DNA from: Ramazzottius varieornatus
Lineage: Eukaryota; Tardigrada; Eutardigrada; Parachela; Ramazzottiidae
Assembly: GCA_001949185.1 (NCBI GenBank)
Contig: BDGG01000013.1
Location: 478,408-542,407, forward strand
DNA: 64,000 bases
Direction: 5' to 3'
Each line of letters starts with the position of its first letter. Position 1 is the stretch's first letter. The position numbers and the translations under genes are program-made. Of this stretch, positions 33,841 through 44,917 are shown piece after piece. Under the pieces are notes generated by a model. That model saw only the letters and a program-made list of their open reading frames with translations, was not told the DNA's origin and searched no databases.

Positions 33841-34230
33841 TTAGCAGTCATGCAAGTACCAATCGACAGGTATAACACCGAGGTGCAAGGGGGCCAGTTT
33901 TTTGAAAGCTGCTGGAGAAAGGTCGATGTGCTTCGTCTGGCATCCGGGGCATTTGTCCACAATCCTGACCGTAACAGTGGCACCGCTTTTCCTAGACGTG
34001 ACAGTCGCGCACTTTCGGCAGATGGGAGCGTCGTTGGGGTTGGGTAGTTTCCCGTATCTGTCGTAGGTGTCGGGACTGACCGCCGCAACCTTTTCGCTGT
34101 CCGAGTTGAGAAAGCCACAAGCACCGAGGCCGTCGCTCGGGTTGTAGTACGTTGCTTTACCACTTCCGTGTGCGCCTGTAAACACCATCGAGCTGGCCAC
34201 GAAACACAGACAAACACGGAGGAAACTCAT
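33841..34230 (-). CDS. Expansin-like secreted DPBB (RlpA/barwin-type) protein
   Basis: An intronless 129-residue protein from ATG 34230 with a signal peptide (MSFLRVCLCFVASSMVFTGA). The whole mature part is a double-psi beta-barrel of the kind found in fungal expansin-like proteins, plant barwins and bacterial RlpA. It shows GKATYYNPSDGLGACGF at the start, CRKCATVTS, then the signature VTVRIVDKCPGC with the conserved Asp, and HIDLSPAAFKKLAPLHLG near the end. There is no C-terminal carbohydrate-binding domain. Expansins loosen polysaccharide networks without hydrolysis; the target here is unknown. This family is sporadic in animals. The absence of introns in an intron-rich region and the fungal-like layout make horizontal transfer likely. 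A TATA-like ATAAAAA lies upstream (about 34320). Confidence 0.85.
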   Translation of the reverse strand: MSFLRVCLCFVASSMVFTGAHGSGKATYYNPSDGLGACGFLNSDSEKVAAVSPDTYDRYGKLPNPNDAPICRKCATVTSRKSGATVTVRIVDKCPGCQTKHIDLSPAAFKKLAPLHLGVIPVDWYLHDC

Positions 34231-34832
34231 CTTCGTAAAAACCTCAGACTCTCGCAAGGTTCCTATGAGAAAAATGCCGAGCTGTCTGACAGTGAATGAA
34301 TGTGTGAAATTTGCTGTTTTTATTCTTCCAATGTTAGTCATATATCGCTTATTGCGTCACAAGCTACTTTATCGATTGATCTCCATGCACTGCCAGGGCT
34401 GTGAGGTTAAACCACGCGCACTACTTGACGCTAGATGTTAAGGAGCGTCTCAACGTGGATAGGGTTCACTAAGAGAAAACGATTCTGATTAAATCTTGAA
34501 TTTCTGGAGGACTGACTCAATCTAGTTCTGAACGCATGAATTTCGCTGGAACTCTGACCGCGTGCATCGATTCCAGGGCTTTTTTACGACACTTCCAGTC
34601 AACAAGTCGCCTCGACTTCGATCGTCTTTTTCGCAGAACACTCCAGTACTAAGAATTGCTTTCCCTAAACACGGCGTGGTTATGTATGATTGAAACTCAG
34701 TTAGCCGCTTGGGCTACTTAAAGGGCACTGCGGTGACAGCACACTACGAAATGCCACAAATCAAACTCTTGTTCTTTCCTTTGAAGGTTATTAACAGCAA
34801 CTCTCACAACTTATCCCTTCTGTCTATCACAA

Positions 34833-35865
34833 ATGAGGCGCTTGGTTGAATCCTTTTTCGTGTTAGCCATCGCCATTCTGATGTTGAAAGACACCACAGC
34901 TTGTCAGGGTCACGGTAAGTACCATTTCGACCTATGAGTCTTCTTTACTAGACTGAGGACCTCGTGCTGATATAGGTATTATTCGAAACGTTGCCGGTTT
35001 TACAGATCACAACTGCGTGGGCTCGCACGAATCGCAAGCCAACTGCTGTGACGGCCTATATTGCCACAAACCGGTATCCACATGGGCTGAAGGCAAATGT
35101 TACTACGGAATGCCGCACAGCGGGCAGGGTGGCCATCAGAAAACGCACGGTAAATAAGACAAACTGGCTGGTACTCATACGTATGTAACTACGCGTGTCG
35201 TCATTGACCAAATTTTACTAAACTTTACCGGATTATACAGGTTCAGAAGGTGGACTTTCCGGAGGACTTCTTAGCGCGGATCAGTTCAGACGTACCATGG
35301 AAGCCTGTGAATCAAGCTCGCAGCCGGATCAATATCCACGAGTACTGAAAGCCATTCAGCTAGCCGGTATCACCAGCAAGGAAGAATTGGCCATGTTTCT
35401 GGCAAATATCTACCATGAGAGCGCGACGTTACGCTACGTGTCTGAACTGAATCCGGAGGCCGGATACTCCGGAGGCGTTGCCTACAAAGGTCGAGGGTAT
35501 ATTCAACTGACTCATGACTACAATTATCGCGATGCATCCATTGGAATGTATGGCGACGACAGACTGGTCAAGAATCCTGAACTTGTAGAGAAAGATCTGG
35601 ATGTCGCGTGGGCAGTCACGGCTTGGTTCTGGAAAGCTAGGGTAAGTCGTCAAGATCTCATCTCATGTTACATTTCTTATGCTGATTGTTACTGATTGTA
35701 CTGATTGTTACATTTCTTGTTCTCCAGGTCAAACCCACACTCAATCTGGCGGACTTCGACTCGTCTGTTAAAGCCATCAACAGTAGGGAGCTGTACGGGT
35801 ATAGCGAGCAGCTAGCGCGCCGTAAGCGATACCATAGCGCTATCAAGAATATCCTCGTGAGTTGA
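34833..35865 (+). CDS. Secreted knottin-GH19 chitinase
   Basis: Exons are 34833-34914, 35006-35149, 35241-35641 and 35728-35865, all with GT-AG borders and matching phases. The order is: signal peptide (MRRLVESFFVLAIAILML), a six-Cys knottin-like domain (ACQGHDHNCVG ... CCDGLYC ... WAEGKCYY), a short Gly/Ser linker and a GH19 domain. GH19 chitinases cleave beta-1,4 GlcNAc chains with inversion. The general-acid Glu is seen in LANIYHESATLRYVSEL; the family core YKGRGYIQLTHDYNYRDAS follows, then AWAVTAWFWKARV. The domain is the compact microbial/phage-like version, shorter than plant class I enzymes. It pairs with the knottin gene and a dead copy upstream, so the locus grew by duplication. AATAAA is at 36059. 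Confidence 0.87.
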
Positions 35866-36058
35866 GTAACTACTCACCAGCTTACCACTGCGCCTGCTGA
35901 TATCACTTCAGCACACCCCAAAATAGTATTCGATCGAGTGTTTCACCAGCTCCTTGCCTTAATTTCTCCCCTTCTCCCGGGAAGATTTCAGCTTTGTTAT
36001 AACCTCTCATTGGATCGATTGTCGACATTTTAATGACTTTCAGATTTCAAGCAGCCCT

Positions 36059-36064
36059 AATAAA
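36059..36064 (+). terminator. Polyadenylation signal, GH19 chitinase
   Basis: AATAAA about 195 bp past the chitinase stop. It lies just before the convergent minus-strand CBM14 gene. Confidence 0.4.
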
Positions 36065-36095
36065 TGTAACTGATATCGAAAGTTAATCTTGCCCA

Positions 36096-37080
36096 CTATT
36101 CATCTTCCCAAATAACACATTCTTCCTCATCGGCTTTTGCAGGTGCCATCATATCAATGACTTTTAAACTGGGTACCGCCTCTTGGGTAACTGGCACCAC
36201 CAACAAGGGGACGACTTTTTCCATATTAATGGCTCTCTGCGGGTGCGAATTCATCTGCACAACTCCAATCTTCATTTTGGACTCGGCTTCCTGCGCATTC
36301 GATTCCTCGATGGCCGGTGCGGTATCTTCCATGCTGGCCAGCTTCAGCCTGGGCACTTCCTGCTTGGAGAGATGTATGGTCGGTCTGGGCACTGTCCGCT
36401 GAGGTGTGGTGGTCAATTCCTTCTCGTTTCTCGTTGTCGAATCAGGTTGTCTGTAGTAGAAGACGGTTGCTGACGCCGTCTTCTTCGTCCGTATGTGGGT
36501 CGACTTCTTTGCTATTACTGTCGTCGTTGTGGTAGATGGCGTGGTTGTCTCGTCGACCGGCCCTGCCTCCTCGGCAGCGTCTTCAGGCTCGTCGGAGCCT
36601 TCATCCGCTACTGGTTCTTCGGTCGTGGTGGTGCTGGTAGTCGCGCTGGGAGTAGCGGTGGCGTCATCGTAAAACTCGGTCAGACCGTCGATGACGGAAC
36701 AACGAACCTTACGCTTGTAATTGCAGGCTTTGATATAGACATCGTATACCATGTTACCGGGACAAACCTTTTCCGTATACATGCCATCTTTGCACTGGAA
36801 AGACAAAGGGTAAACTTTTACCTCAGTACAGAATCGATCTGCTGGGAAATGTTACCTGCAGGTAGGAATTGCAGGACATGGGATGACGAAACTCTCCGTC
36901 GCCAATCTGACATATTTCTCGTAACAGCAGTTCCGACTCTTTCAGCTGACGTCGGTACCGTTGGTGAGCGGAGAGATTTTGATCGCCTTCTTGAAATGGC
37001 AATGGCGACGATATGACAGATCCAAGAGACACCAATAGCGACAACAGACGGAGAGAGCACTGCACAGTCGAGACTTCCAT
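36096..37080 (-). CDS. Secreted CBM14 (peritrophin-A) chitin-binding protein with Thr-rich tail
   Basis: Exons are 36856-37080 and 36096-36794. ATG 37080 opens a signal peptide (MEVSTVQCSLRLLSLLVSLG) followed by an RYRRQ basic site. A single CBM14 domain is split by the intron: ICQIGDGEFRHPMSCNSYLQ on exon 1 and CKDGMYTEKVCPGNMVYDVY, KACNYKRKVRC on exon 2, giving the six expected Cys. A long low-complexity part follows, with TTTTTEEP, poly-Asp/Glu and Thr runs, then a Val/Pro/Met-rich C-terminus repeating 'VPLL/VPSLKV'. It binds chitin, probably in cuticle or gut lining. The same domain with the same intron position is in the gene at 40521-41056. Confidence 0.85.
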
Positions 37081-37630
37081 CTTCAATCAACCGATAAAGC
37101 CTCGCTGGACGGGGAACTGTCTTGGTTGAATAGAACGGCGACGATCAGTGTCGAAGATGTCACTACGTCTCATCAGTACATGTAAACAAATTTCTTCTCG
37201 ATCACAGTGTCTGCGAACGAGGTCGAGCCGACAGTAGAGTAGGCTACTTCGTCTAACGAAGAACGGCTTGTGCAAAATGAGCGTACTTTTCTCTGAATGA
37301 TGACTGACCAGTGCGTGAATAAAAGCATCTTCAGCCATCATAATCTGTCCCACCGTCCTACTTCCGACAAGACAACTAGCCGTATGGCTCTTATTTCGAT
37401 GATGACTTCGAGATCGAGCAGAATGAATCACCAGCTGCTCTTCGGTGCGTCAAAAGAGCGGCTGTGCATAGCAAGTCACTCGTCTGAAAACAGATCTCAC
37501 CTTCAACTTGAGAACGGTTTTGAGTTTACTTTCATCTTCGACTGCTGTTTGAAAATTTACGGGGCAGTGCAAATTTCATACAGTCAGCCTAGTCAGAAAG
37601 TGTGACTGCCTAACAAATGTAATAGAAAAA
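37081..37630. other. Intergenic, no supported gene
   Basis: The short space between two co-oriented minus-strand genes should hold the CBM14 gene's promoter. Overlapping open frames on both strands have no domain or splice support. Confidence 0.4.
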
Positions 37631-39878
37631 TTAGCTGCAGGGATCGTTTACGGTGAACGGTATCTGCGTCAGTTCGCCGATCAAATCTTTTCTGGCGCAG
37701 TCAACTGGCGCATACATCTGTCGAATCGTCGCGCTGTGCGACATGATCCCTCCGAAGGCGTGTACTTCTCCGGCTTGTTTTGCGGTAATCAAGTTGCGGT
37801 TCTTGTCCAAGAACTTTCTCAGCCACTTGTACTGGCAATCACAATGCAACAACCACAGATAGTCTCTTTGCTCTACCGTCATCGTCCCGTCCAAAGGGAT
37901 CCCACCGTCGAATGCCACCTGTTGCAGCAGGGGTAAACTTTCGTAAGCTCCTTGCTCAATCCTAGCCACGGTGGAATTATACAGCACCAGCATGGTTAAT
38001 CGTGGGAAGAACAGAAAGTCATCCTGGCCGATAACCACATTCCGGCAATTGCTCAATCCAATATGCGTGATTGCTGGTAGGTTTAATGATCGTAGCATGG
38101 ACATAGCGAGGCCGTCAAAATCAGCGATGATTAGGATAATAATCACGTCAGCCGCTGGCGCGAAATCGTCGTTGGAAAAGGTCCTGCGGCCTTTGATGGT
38201 AAATTCCATACCGCGACTGGCGTTGAGTCGTCCGATGTTTGTCAGAAACTGGCCAACTTCCAGGTTGTCCGCTGCTGCTTCGCATTGCGTGATCAGACCA
38301 AAGCCTCTCTTGCAGTTTTTGGAGCCCGGCATGACCCGGCAGTTTGCTGTGTTAACGGACGAGCATTGCCGCCGATCGATGTCCCTTATTTGGAACTGGG
38401 CATGCTTGAGCAGCTGTTTCCTGTCGACCTACGCACCCAACCGAAAACTGGCGCTTTGTCCTTGCCACAGTATTTTAGCCTTCACTCATCAGCTTGTCGA
38501 CTTGTAGGCTTACCTGGCTCGTGCTGGCAGGTGTGGCCGGTTGATCCGGTGGATCAGGCGTGATATCAAGTAACTTCGGGTTGGACGGATCGGCAGTACT
38601 GCTTTCCAGCTGGTGACAACCGTAAGCAGTTTGGATCTTGGCGATATCCAAAGAGCTCAAGCCGTCCAGCTGGCCCATGCGGCTGTTTGTCTTCTTCGGT
38701 AGAATCGTCGGGCCTGACTGGTTCATTGCGAAGACGGTGAAGGGATAATGCGTTAAAGACTCGACATCGTACGGTCCGGCTGATGGCCCGTAGTCGACGT
38801 AGGCGTTGAAGTAGTTGATGGCGTCTGGGAGGACGTTGTCCCGATTGATCGTGACAAAGGTGTTGCGGACGACTCGAGCGTTCTCGTGGAAGAGGCCTAG
38901 TGCGTGAAGAACGAGGTGCTGGATGGCACCGGGCTCTTGGAGGCAGTCTTGAGTAACGGAGATCAACTGTTTACCGCCTTGTCGACCCACGTTTGAAAAA
39001 CATCTGGAATTTGAATGGAGAGTTTTGTCATCCTCGGTCTTATGAATTCTACAGTCTGTGTTGATGGTGTACGTACGCAAAGCCCTTGATAAAGTTAATG
39101 AAATCGACTTCGGTTTTCCTAGGGACGAACTGAATGCAGGATCCTCCGAGAGCCTGCTGGATTTGTTGAAGAGCATTTTCTATGAAACGTCGGTCCGAGT
39201 TTCCTACAAAAGACACAACTAAATGGAATGCCAATAATTTGGGCTAACTTTAAATTTCAGTGCTAATAATGATGATAATACTTCGTACGCAGTTTGCTCG
39301 TGGTTCCGTTGATCGTGTACGGTATTATCCCGTTCGACCAGCGAGAAGATGAGTCGGGTGTGAAGATCGTGGTTACTGTTTTCGCTCGTAGCTGCAACAT
39401 TAACAAATAAAAGGAACTCGAACCGTTTCTTCATTAGTTTACGCAAGCTACCACAATATGCGGTGAAGATGGGATATTTGCTTAGGTGAGAGTGCTCAGA
39501 AGACCGCAGTCCTTACCACTGATGGGGGCTCGTCAGTCTCGAAACCCATGAGGTCGCCTTCGAAAACATCTGGGTCAAATCGGTCGCGTGGGTCTCTTCC
39601 GACCGTGGCTGAGACGACATCCGCAGAGATCAGCGAATACCAATCTGAAATTCACATTATAGTATTATGATCCGTCTTTGAATTCAAAATATCAGAAGGC
39701 TCGCTGGTTATTAAAGGACAAGACCGAATTCGACAGACCTACGAAACTCGAAAGTCCGAGAATAGTTGATTGGACAGAATTTGATCGACTTACTGTCAGG
39801 AATAGCTCTCCCACTGACGGGATATCCACGGAAAACGGACAATAAGATGGCGGATAAAAGCGCTAGAAACGGATCCAT
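37631..39878 (-). CDS. Astacin-like pseudoprotease fused to an LRR-type domain
   Basis: Exons: 39794-39878 (signal peptide MDPFLALLSAILLSVF), 39517-39644 (acidic propeptide, SADVVSATVGRD), 39289-39391, 39077-39203, 38514-39003, 37631-38428. The M12A astacin fold is read from RWSNGIIPYTINGT, through CIQFVPRKTEVDFINFI and CFSNVGRQGGKQLI, to SLDIAKIQTAYGC. The zinc motif is HLVLHALGLFHENAR: three His remain but the catalytic Glu of HExxH is Leu. The Met-turn reads SLTHY instead of SVMHY. The exon then donates in phase 0 to a last exon coding a Cys-bounded leucine-rich-repeat-like domain (LPAITHIGLSNCRNVVIG, FFPRLTMLVLYNSTVARIEQ) with an LRR C-terminal cap (LLHCDCQYKWLRKFLDKN). It may act as a binding protein or decoy rather than a protease. 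That both parts form one gene rests on matching phase and needs a transcript. Confidence 0.8.
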
Positions 39879-40520
39879 TTGACCGGCAAGGGTTCACCGG
39901 AAGTGGAGCGCTATTATTCCTCAAAAGAAAACGTATGTGGCATCAAAGATCGCAAATTAGTAAGTTGTCCACGTCTCGCAGTTTCTCCTATAAATTCAAT
40001 ATTGACAATAAGTACCCCACGTGAAGCGCAGCATAAGTCATGTTTTCGTCATGATCACGCTGGGCGGACCTTCCGGGGAATGCAGTTGTGACGTGCTATC
40101 ATGAAGCAGAAGGTCTCCGGCGCTGTGGCTGATACTCTGCGCATAAGCTCAAAATCGTAGTCAGCGGCTGTTTCTTTACACCACCTATAACCGACTTAGA
40201 TATGAACTACTTCGGCAAAATTTTGATGTCCAATCCAGGCTACCTATACCTTCACGCCGCTTGAAAGTTCGAATCATTCTTGCTGATTTATGCTTCTAGT
40301 CCGTGCGTGTCGTTTGGGAAACTCGTTCCGATGAAGTCATTGACTTGTCTTTCAAATTTCTACAGGTTTTGTGGTCTTCTTGGCAATCAGATCCGGGAGA
40401 GAAAGGCTTACAAGCACAATGTTCGTAGTTGGGCAAACTTCGTCGAAGCAAATCGCGAAAATACGAAATCACAGATAACAGAAGTGACAAGCTGGTTACC
40501 AAGTTTACAATCGCTGAATA
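39879..40520. other. Intergenic, no supported gene
   Basis: Holds the upstream region of the astacin-like gene and the 3' flank of the second CBM14 gene. No feature is recognised. Confidence 0.35.
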
Positions 40521-41056
40521 TCACACGTGAAGCTGGTAACCAGAAACATCACGTTTCTCTTTGGATGGAGCAGTCTTGAGGGGATGTTCCACTTCCACCG
40601 GAATCTCCGGTCCAAATTGTTTTGATTGTTCCTCTGTCTCCACAATACCTGCGGTGACAACAACTGCTAATCCTTCATAAACGACAAGTATAGAAAATCT
40701 CCAGTGAACTGACCATCGACCAGTTTGCACTTGATTTTCCTGCGGAAATCGCAGTTCCTGGTTTTGATGTTAAAATACATATTTCCTGGACAGTCGATCT
40801 CCGAGTAGGATCCATTAAAACACTGAAAGACGATGGGGTGGAAATTAGCCTGAAAACGACATCAATCGATAATAGTGTATTGCTCCATTCTTACCTGAAC
40901 ATAAGACCCACAAGCATACGGATGCCCTACAGAACGTAAGAAACAAACCGGTTATGTTAGAGCGCGAAAATTTCGAGTGCACGGCGTAACACAGCCGTTA
41001 AGATGCCCAGGACGGAGCGAAGCTCTTACCGAAAGACCCGTCGCCATTGTCGCAGA
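40521..41056 (-). CDS. CBM14 chitin-binding protein, second copy, 5' end unresolved
   Basis: Exons read: 41030-41056 (ICDNGDGSFG), 40895-40926 (HPYACGSYVQ), 40714-40822 (CFNGSYSEIDCPGNMYFNIK, then RNCDFRRKIKC) and 40521-40648 (VETEEQSKQFGPEIPVEVEH to the stop). Together they form one six-Cys CBM14 domain closely like that of the gene at 36096-37080, including CPGNM and the intron after SYxQ. It has one more intron than its paralogue and a short charged tail instead of the long Thr-rich one. The start is unclear: ATG GAT CCC TTC at about 41145 lies upstream in a context resembling the astacin gene's first exon, but no signal peptide is seen. Confidence 0.7.
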
Positions 41057-41690
41057 TCTGGAAACACATCGAGACTGAAGCAAGCGCTCAAAAGAGGAGA
41101 AAGGAGTCACCAGAAGAATTAACGTACTCTACGTAGGAAGGGATCCATTTGACTTCCTTGTCGCTTGACCCGATTATGGCTCGAAGTATGGTAGGCAGGA
41201 AGCGCCACGGCTACAGCTGTTCAAAATCGGAGCAGTTAGTCCCCACTATCATGAAGTTACCGTCGGGGTGTAAGGAGAGCGCAGCAACGTACCCGCAAAG
41301 GTCAGGATCAAGATATCCCACGCCAATCGCTGTTCCATATTTCGGTGAATAGAAAAAAGGGTTTCCAGCACGCCAATACACCACGAAGTCAGCTTTGTCC
41401 CTCAAGCTCACCCCGAAATCTCTGGCGAGACCTAATCAGTGTAGTCTCACAAGCGCAAAGCAAGATGTCCAAAGCTGAGCATTGTCGATGATTGTTCTAA
41501 CAAGCGAAGTAAAACGCGGAAGCAGGTCAATAGAAGAAAGTTCTTGGTCGGTTAAATAATCGCTGGCGGCGATATATCAGTCAAGTTTATTGGTTAATTT
41601 TCGTTTGCGAACTACTTGTGAGTTCGGAATAACTTCCCTATCGACCTAGCCGAACTCCGTGTTTCCCGAAAGATCGCTTCAGTCTGCTTG
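41057..41690. other. Intergenic with one exon-like frame
   Basis: The minus frame 41211-41411 (GYVAALSLHPDGNFMIVGTN) is open and has Cys and aromatic residues, but I could not splice it to the CBM14 gene or to the protease. I see nothing else. Confidence 0.3.
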
Positions 41691-43318
41691 TTAGATACCC
41701 AGGTTCCCATTTGCACCGCTTCGTATGAAATCCAAATATTTGAAGACATTGGTGTACCGGGATCCTTGTCCTGATCCACATTTCCCTACAGCCAGTCATC
41801 CAAGTCAGGAACGGAACAGAAGAAAGAGATGAGGTTTTCAGCTGTTGTTTTACAAAAGTCGTAAAGTAAATTTTATTACCAACTCCGAAGGAAACAACTC
41901 CACTTTGGTAGTACGACTTGGTGGTCATATCAAAGCAGACAAGTGGTCCACCACTGTCCCCTACGGCAAAATTTCACCTAGATTAGCTGTATCGATATCT
42001 CGACCTCGAACTACAGTACTCGTACCGTATACAGTATAATTCTTCACAAAGATACAGCCGGACGAAAAAACTCGAGTTACCGTAACAGTTGTCAGTTCCG
42101 ACGATTCCGCCCGCGCACAAAAAGTTATTGCCATCCTGTCCACCGGTATAATGGCACTTTGGTCCAAAATTCTTCAGAATCTGCTGGTAGATGAATTTCA
42201 ACGGAAGAGGTACCCTGTCGTTTGACCCACTGTCACTTTCTTGGCCATATCCGCTGTTGACGCACCATTCACCGACAGATGGCTCTTTAGTGGGTAGACA
42301 GACTGGGCATGAGCACTGGGCGTTGATGTCGATGTCGCGATCGAGAATTAGCACGGCGATGTCGTTGCCGAGGGTGCCATGGTCATACTGCGGATGGCGG
42401 ATGATCTTCGCCAGGTTGAAACTCTGTCCGCAGTTCCTGGCGCCATGGGGGGAGGAAGAGCCGTTGAATGCGCTGTCCAAAGCACCGACCATCACAATAA
42501 ACGCAGTAGGAGACATTAACGCGGCTCCTCGGCTGGAAAGACCAAAGTTTTCAACACCGCAAACTCGAACGACGAGTCGCGTTAACGGGTAGATGGAAGG
42601 TAAAGGAAACTCACAAGACTGCTGTCCCAAGTGGCGCATGCTTCCGGCCAATATTATTGAATACGTGCGTCACTTTAAAAACTGAACCAGACTAATTTTC
42701 CAATTGGCGCAGTCTACCGGCTATCACAATGAGAACGTGCGCCACTTGAGACCACGATCATGTACGTTTTGTTTGCCGATCTTCCAAATACTTCAGAGTA
42801 ACGCAGTGCGCGGCTGTTAGGATCTTCCGGCTGCCGATGATACTTCCTCCGCAACGGACCAGACCAGGTACGGTCTTCATTTGAATGGACACCTGCCAGC
42901 AAAGGAAGCCACCTGTGTCGTCGTTCACGTCCATTCCGCCAACGATTCTCAAAGTGGATGACTTGGTATCCGATGCCGATGGCGCTGAAATTGATATGAC
43001 AGAGTGTCAACGGGTAAGACTAGTGGTGAATATCAAAATATCGTAGGTAGGTGAAATACTTTTGCCGCTTCCGTTTTTAGCAAGGACCTCTTTTTCCTCA
43101 AGGAGCATCTTTTGCGCGAACATGACGGTAACAGGTGGTCGCGGTGGCTCTCCCGTGGCGAACTGACTGGATAGATCGAGCGGGTCCGTTGCATGACTGA
43201 AGCGTGGATGACCACAGAAGCTACAGTTGACCATACTAACATGAATGTTTAGGAGGATGGATAACAGGAGCAAATTCGAAATACGGCTACTGGAGATGCT
43301 CCGCGGATGACCTGCCAT
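41691..43318 (-). CDS. Secreted S1 (trypsin-like) serine protease
   Basis: The first exon from ATG 43318 encodes a hydrophobic leader (ISNLLLLSILLNIHVSMVNC) and a propeptide ending near about 43060. The second exon gives the activation site TLR|IVGGMDVND, CGGSIIGSRK and the catalytic His in ILTAAHC. The third exon (acceptor ctttccag at about 42530) holds the catalytic Asp in GNDIAVLILDRDI and SGYGQESDSG. The fourth (about 41890-41960) holds the Ser in GDSGGPLVCFD. The last ends with SRYTNVFKYLDFIRSG and stops at 41691. The triad is complete, so the zymogen should be active after cleavage at Arg. Extra Cys pairs (CSCPVCLP) recall arthropod-type CLIP-family proteases, although I see no clear CLIP domain. 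The His-Asp intron (about 42540-42770) is almost filled by two hairpin repeats that touch the end of exon 2. Confidence 0.85.
42627..42790. repeat. Two hairpin-family copies in the protease intron
   Basis: Copies at 42627-42675 and 42700-42748, with right outer arm CATGTACGTTTTGTTTGCCG running into the end of protease exon 2. Confidence 0.85.
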
Positions 43319-43910
43319 CTTGTTCTTGACCTCGGAGAGCGGTTCTGCTTAACACGAAGCGTTTGTCATATTTTAGATTTGTTTAAGACGTAGCTTCATT
43401 TCTGTGAACTTTGAATCGGGTGCGAACATCGCCAAAAGCTTGTTCGTTGTAGATCTACCGTCCTCTGACTTATAGCTATTTGTCAAAAAACTTATAAGTG
43501 TCGAGTACCCATCCGATAATCCAAAAATTACCAAAAATAGAAGCGGAACCGTTCGCCGCGAAGAAATTCTTAATCTTCAACACAAAAGTCAACGCGCAAA
43601 CTGTGATTTTTACAGCATTGGAGTGGACAAAGAAATTGACACGTAGCAGAAGCACCGGACACGATACTCGTATTTGTAACGTGACGCAAGTCCAAAGTCC
43701 AACTTACTGTCACGCTGTTCGCGTTGATTGTCTTGGTTACTTGATGCTTGACCAAACATCATAAAAAGTTGAAAACCACTTCCATCGTTGAACCGGAACG
43801 ACTTTGATTCGTTCATTTCGGTGTCCATTTTCCGAGCGGCTAACGGGATTTACCAGTCATCTACCATAACATACTTTCTGATCCTTGTTGCACGACCGTA
43901 GAGGAAGAAC
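43319..43910. other. Divergent intergenic region, protease / TSPO
   Basis: The 590 bp separates divergent start codons at 43318 and 43911. No TATA box or repeat is identified. Confidence 0.35.
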
Positions 43911-44917
43911 ATGGCGCCGAAAGGAATTACAGGAGTCACCGTTAACACGTTGCTGACGGAAATTTTGCCAGCGTAAGTCCATCTGCTTCGTTCTGCTGAC
44001 TTGTACTACTGGTCAGTTGATTCTGGTTGCACACTGACCAGCGGCTGCTGTGTCTTCTTTAGGATAGTTGTACCGATCGCTCTGGGATGGCTGACCAACA
44101 GCGCTACGAGGAATGAACTCCAAACGTGGTACAGGGTAAGAATGGCTTGCCGAATAAAACTCTGTGAAATGCGCTTGTCTGCGTGAACCTGCATACTCTC
44201 GGGGCTCTGTGTGAAACGAAGGCGACAGTATCCAGGTGCAGGTCAGTCGGCGCATGTCTGTTATGCTTCCTCACTGACAATCATTTTGTTCCAGAATCTG
44301 AAAAAGCCTTCATGGACACCTCCGGATAGCGCTTTTCCCATCGTCTGGACCATCCTGTATGCAATGATGGGTTACGCGTCTTGGCTGATCTACCAGTCCG
44401 GTCCGATGAGCGTCATTCGCTTCCCACTGATCATGTACGCTGTCCAGCTTCTACTGAACATCAGCTGGTCACCCATCTTCTGGAAAGCTCATGCCAAGAA
44501 CATGGTATGAACAGCAGTCTCTCGATTGGATATGATATTCTGATATTTCGAACTTCGAAGCCCAGCAACCGACACTCGTTAAGACCGTTTCCCAAGTAGC
44601 GCACGTTTTCAGTGCTGTCGACTGGGAGCGTGCGCCACTTGGAAAAATGGTCTCGTCAAGTTTGTCCAGGCCCACTTAGTTTTAAGTTGCAACTGTAAGG
44701 CTGGTTGTAGGCTCTGTACGAGATTTGTGCTCTGTGGGTGGCCATCGCTTCGTGCATCATCATCTTCTACCCGTTGAACAAGGTGGCTTCCTACCTGATG
44801 ATGCCGTACCTGGCCTGGGTGACGCTGGCTACTGCTCTGAACTATCGCATCGCCAAGGATAATCCACGAAAAGGAAGAACTTCACCTGCAGGTCGCATCA
44901 ACAGCAAGCTGACCTAG
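43911..44917 (+). CDS. TSPO: Translocator protein TSPO (peripheral benzodiazepine receptor)
   Basis: Exons are 43911-43972, 44063-44135, 44296-44504 and 44711-44917. The protein of about 183 residues has the five-helix TspO/MBR fold of the outer mitochondrial membrane, which binds porphyrins and sterols. Visible marks: VVPIALGWLTN in helix 1, NLKKPSWTPPDSAFPIVWTI (the conserved W-x-P-P-x-x-x-F-P-x-V-W signature), MYAVQLLLNISWSPIFW in helix 3 and VASYLMMPYLAWVTLATALN in helix 5. ATG 43911 gives a short N-terminus normal for the family. A small extra N-terminal exon (MAPKGITGVTVNTLLTEILP) precedes helix 1. The intron 44505-44710 contains a hairpin repeat. AATAAA is at 45089. Confidence 0.93.
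44591..44642. repeat. Hairpin-family copy in TSPO intron 3
   Basis: CCAAGTAGCGCACG ... CGTGCGCCACTTGG, with part of the outer arm (CTCGTCAAGTTTGTCC) on the right. Confidence 0.85.

Noticed and set aside
37971-38507. Plus-strand 178-codon frame
   Set aside because: Antisense of the LRR-type exon of the astacin-like gene; no motif.
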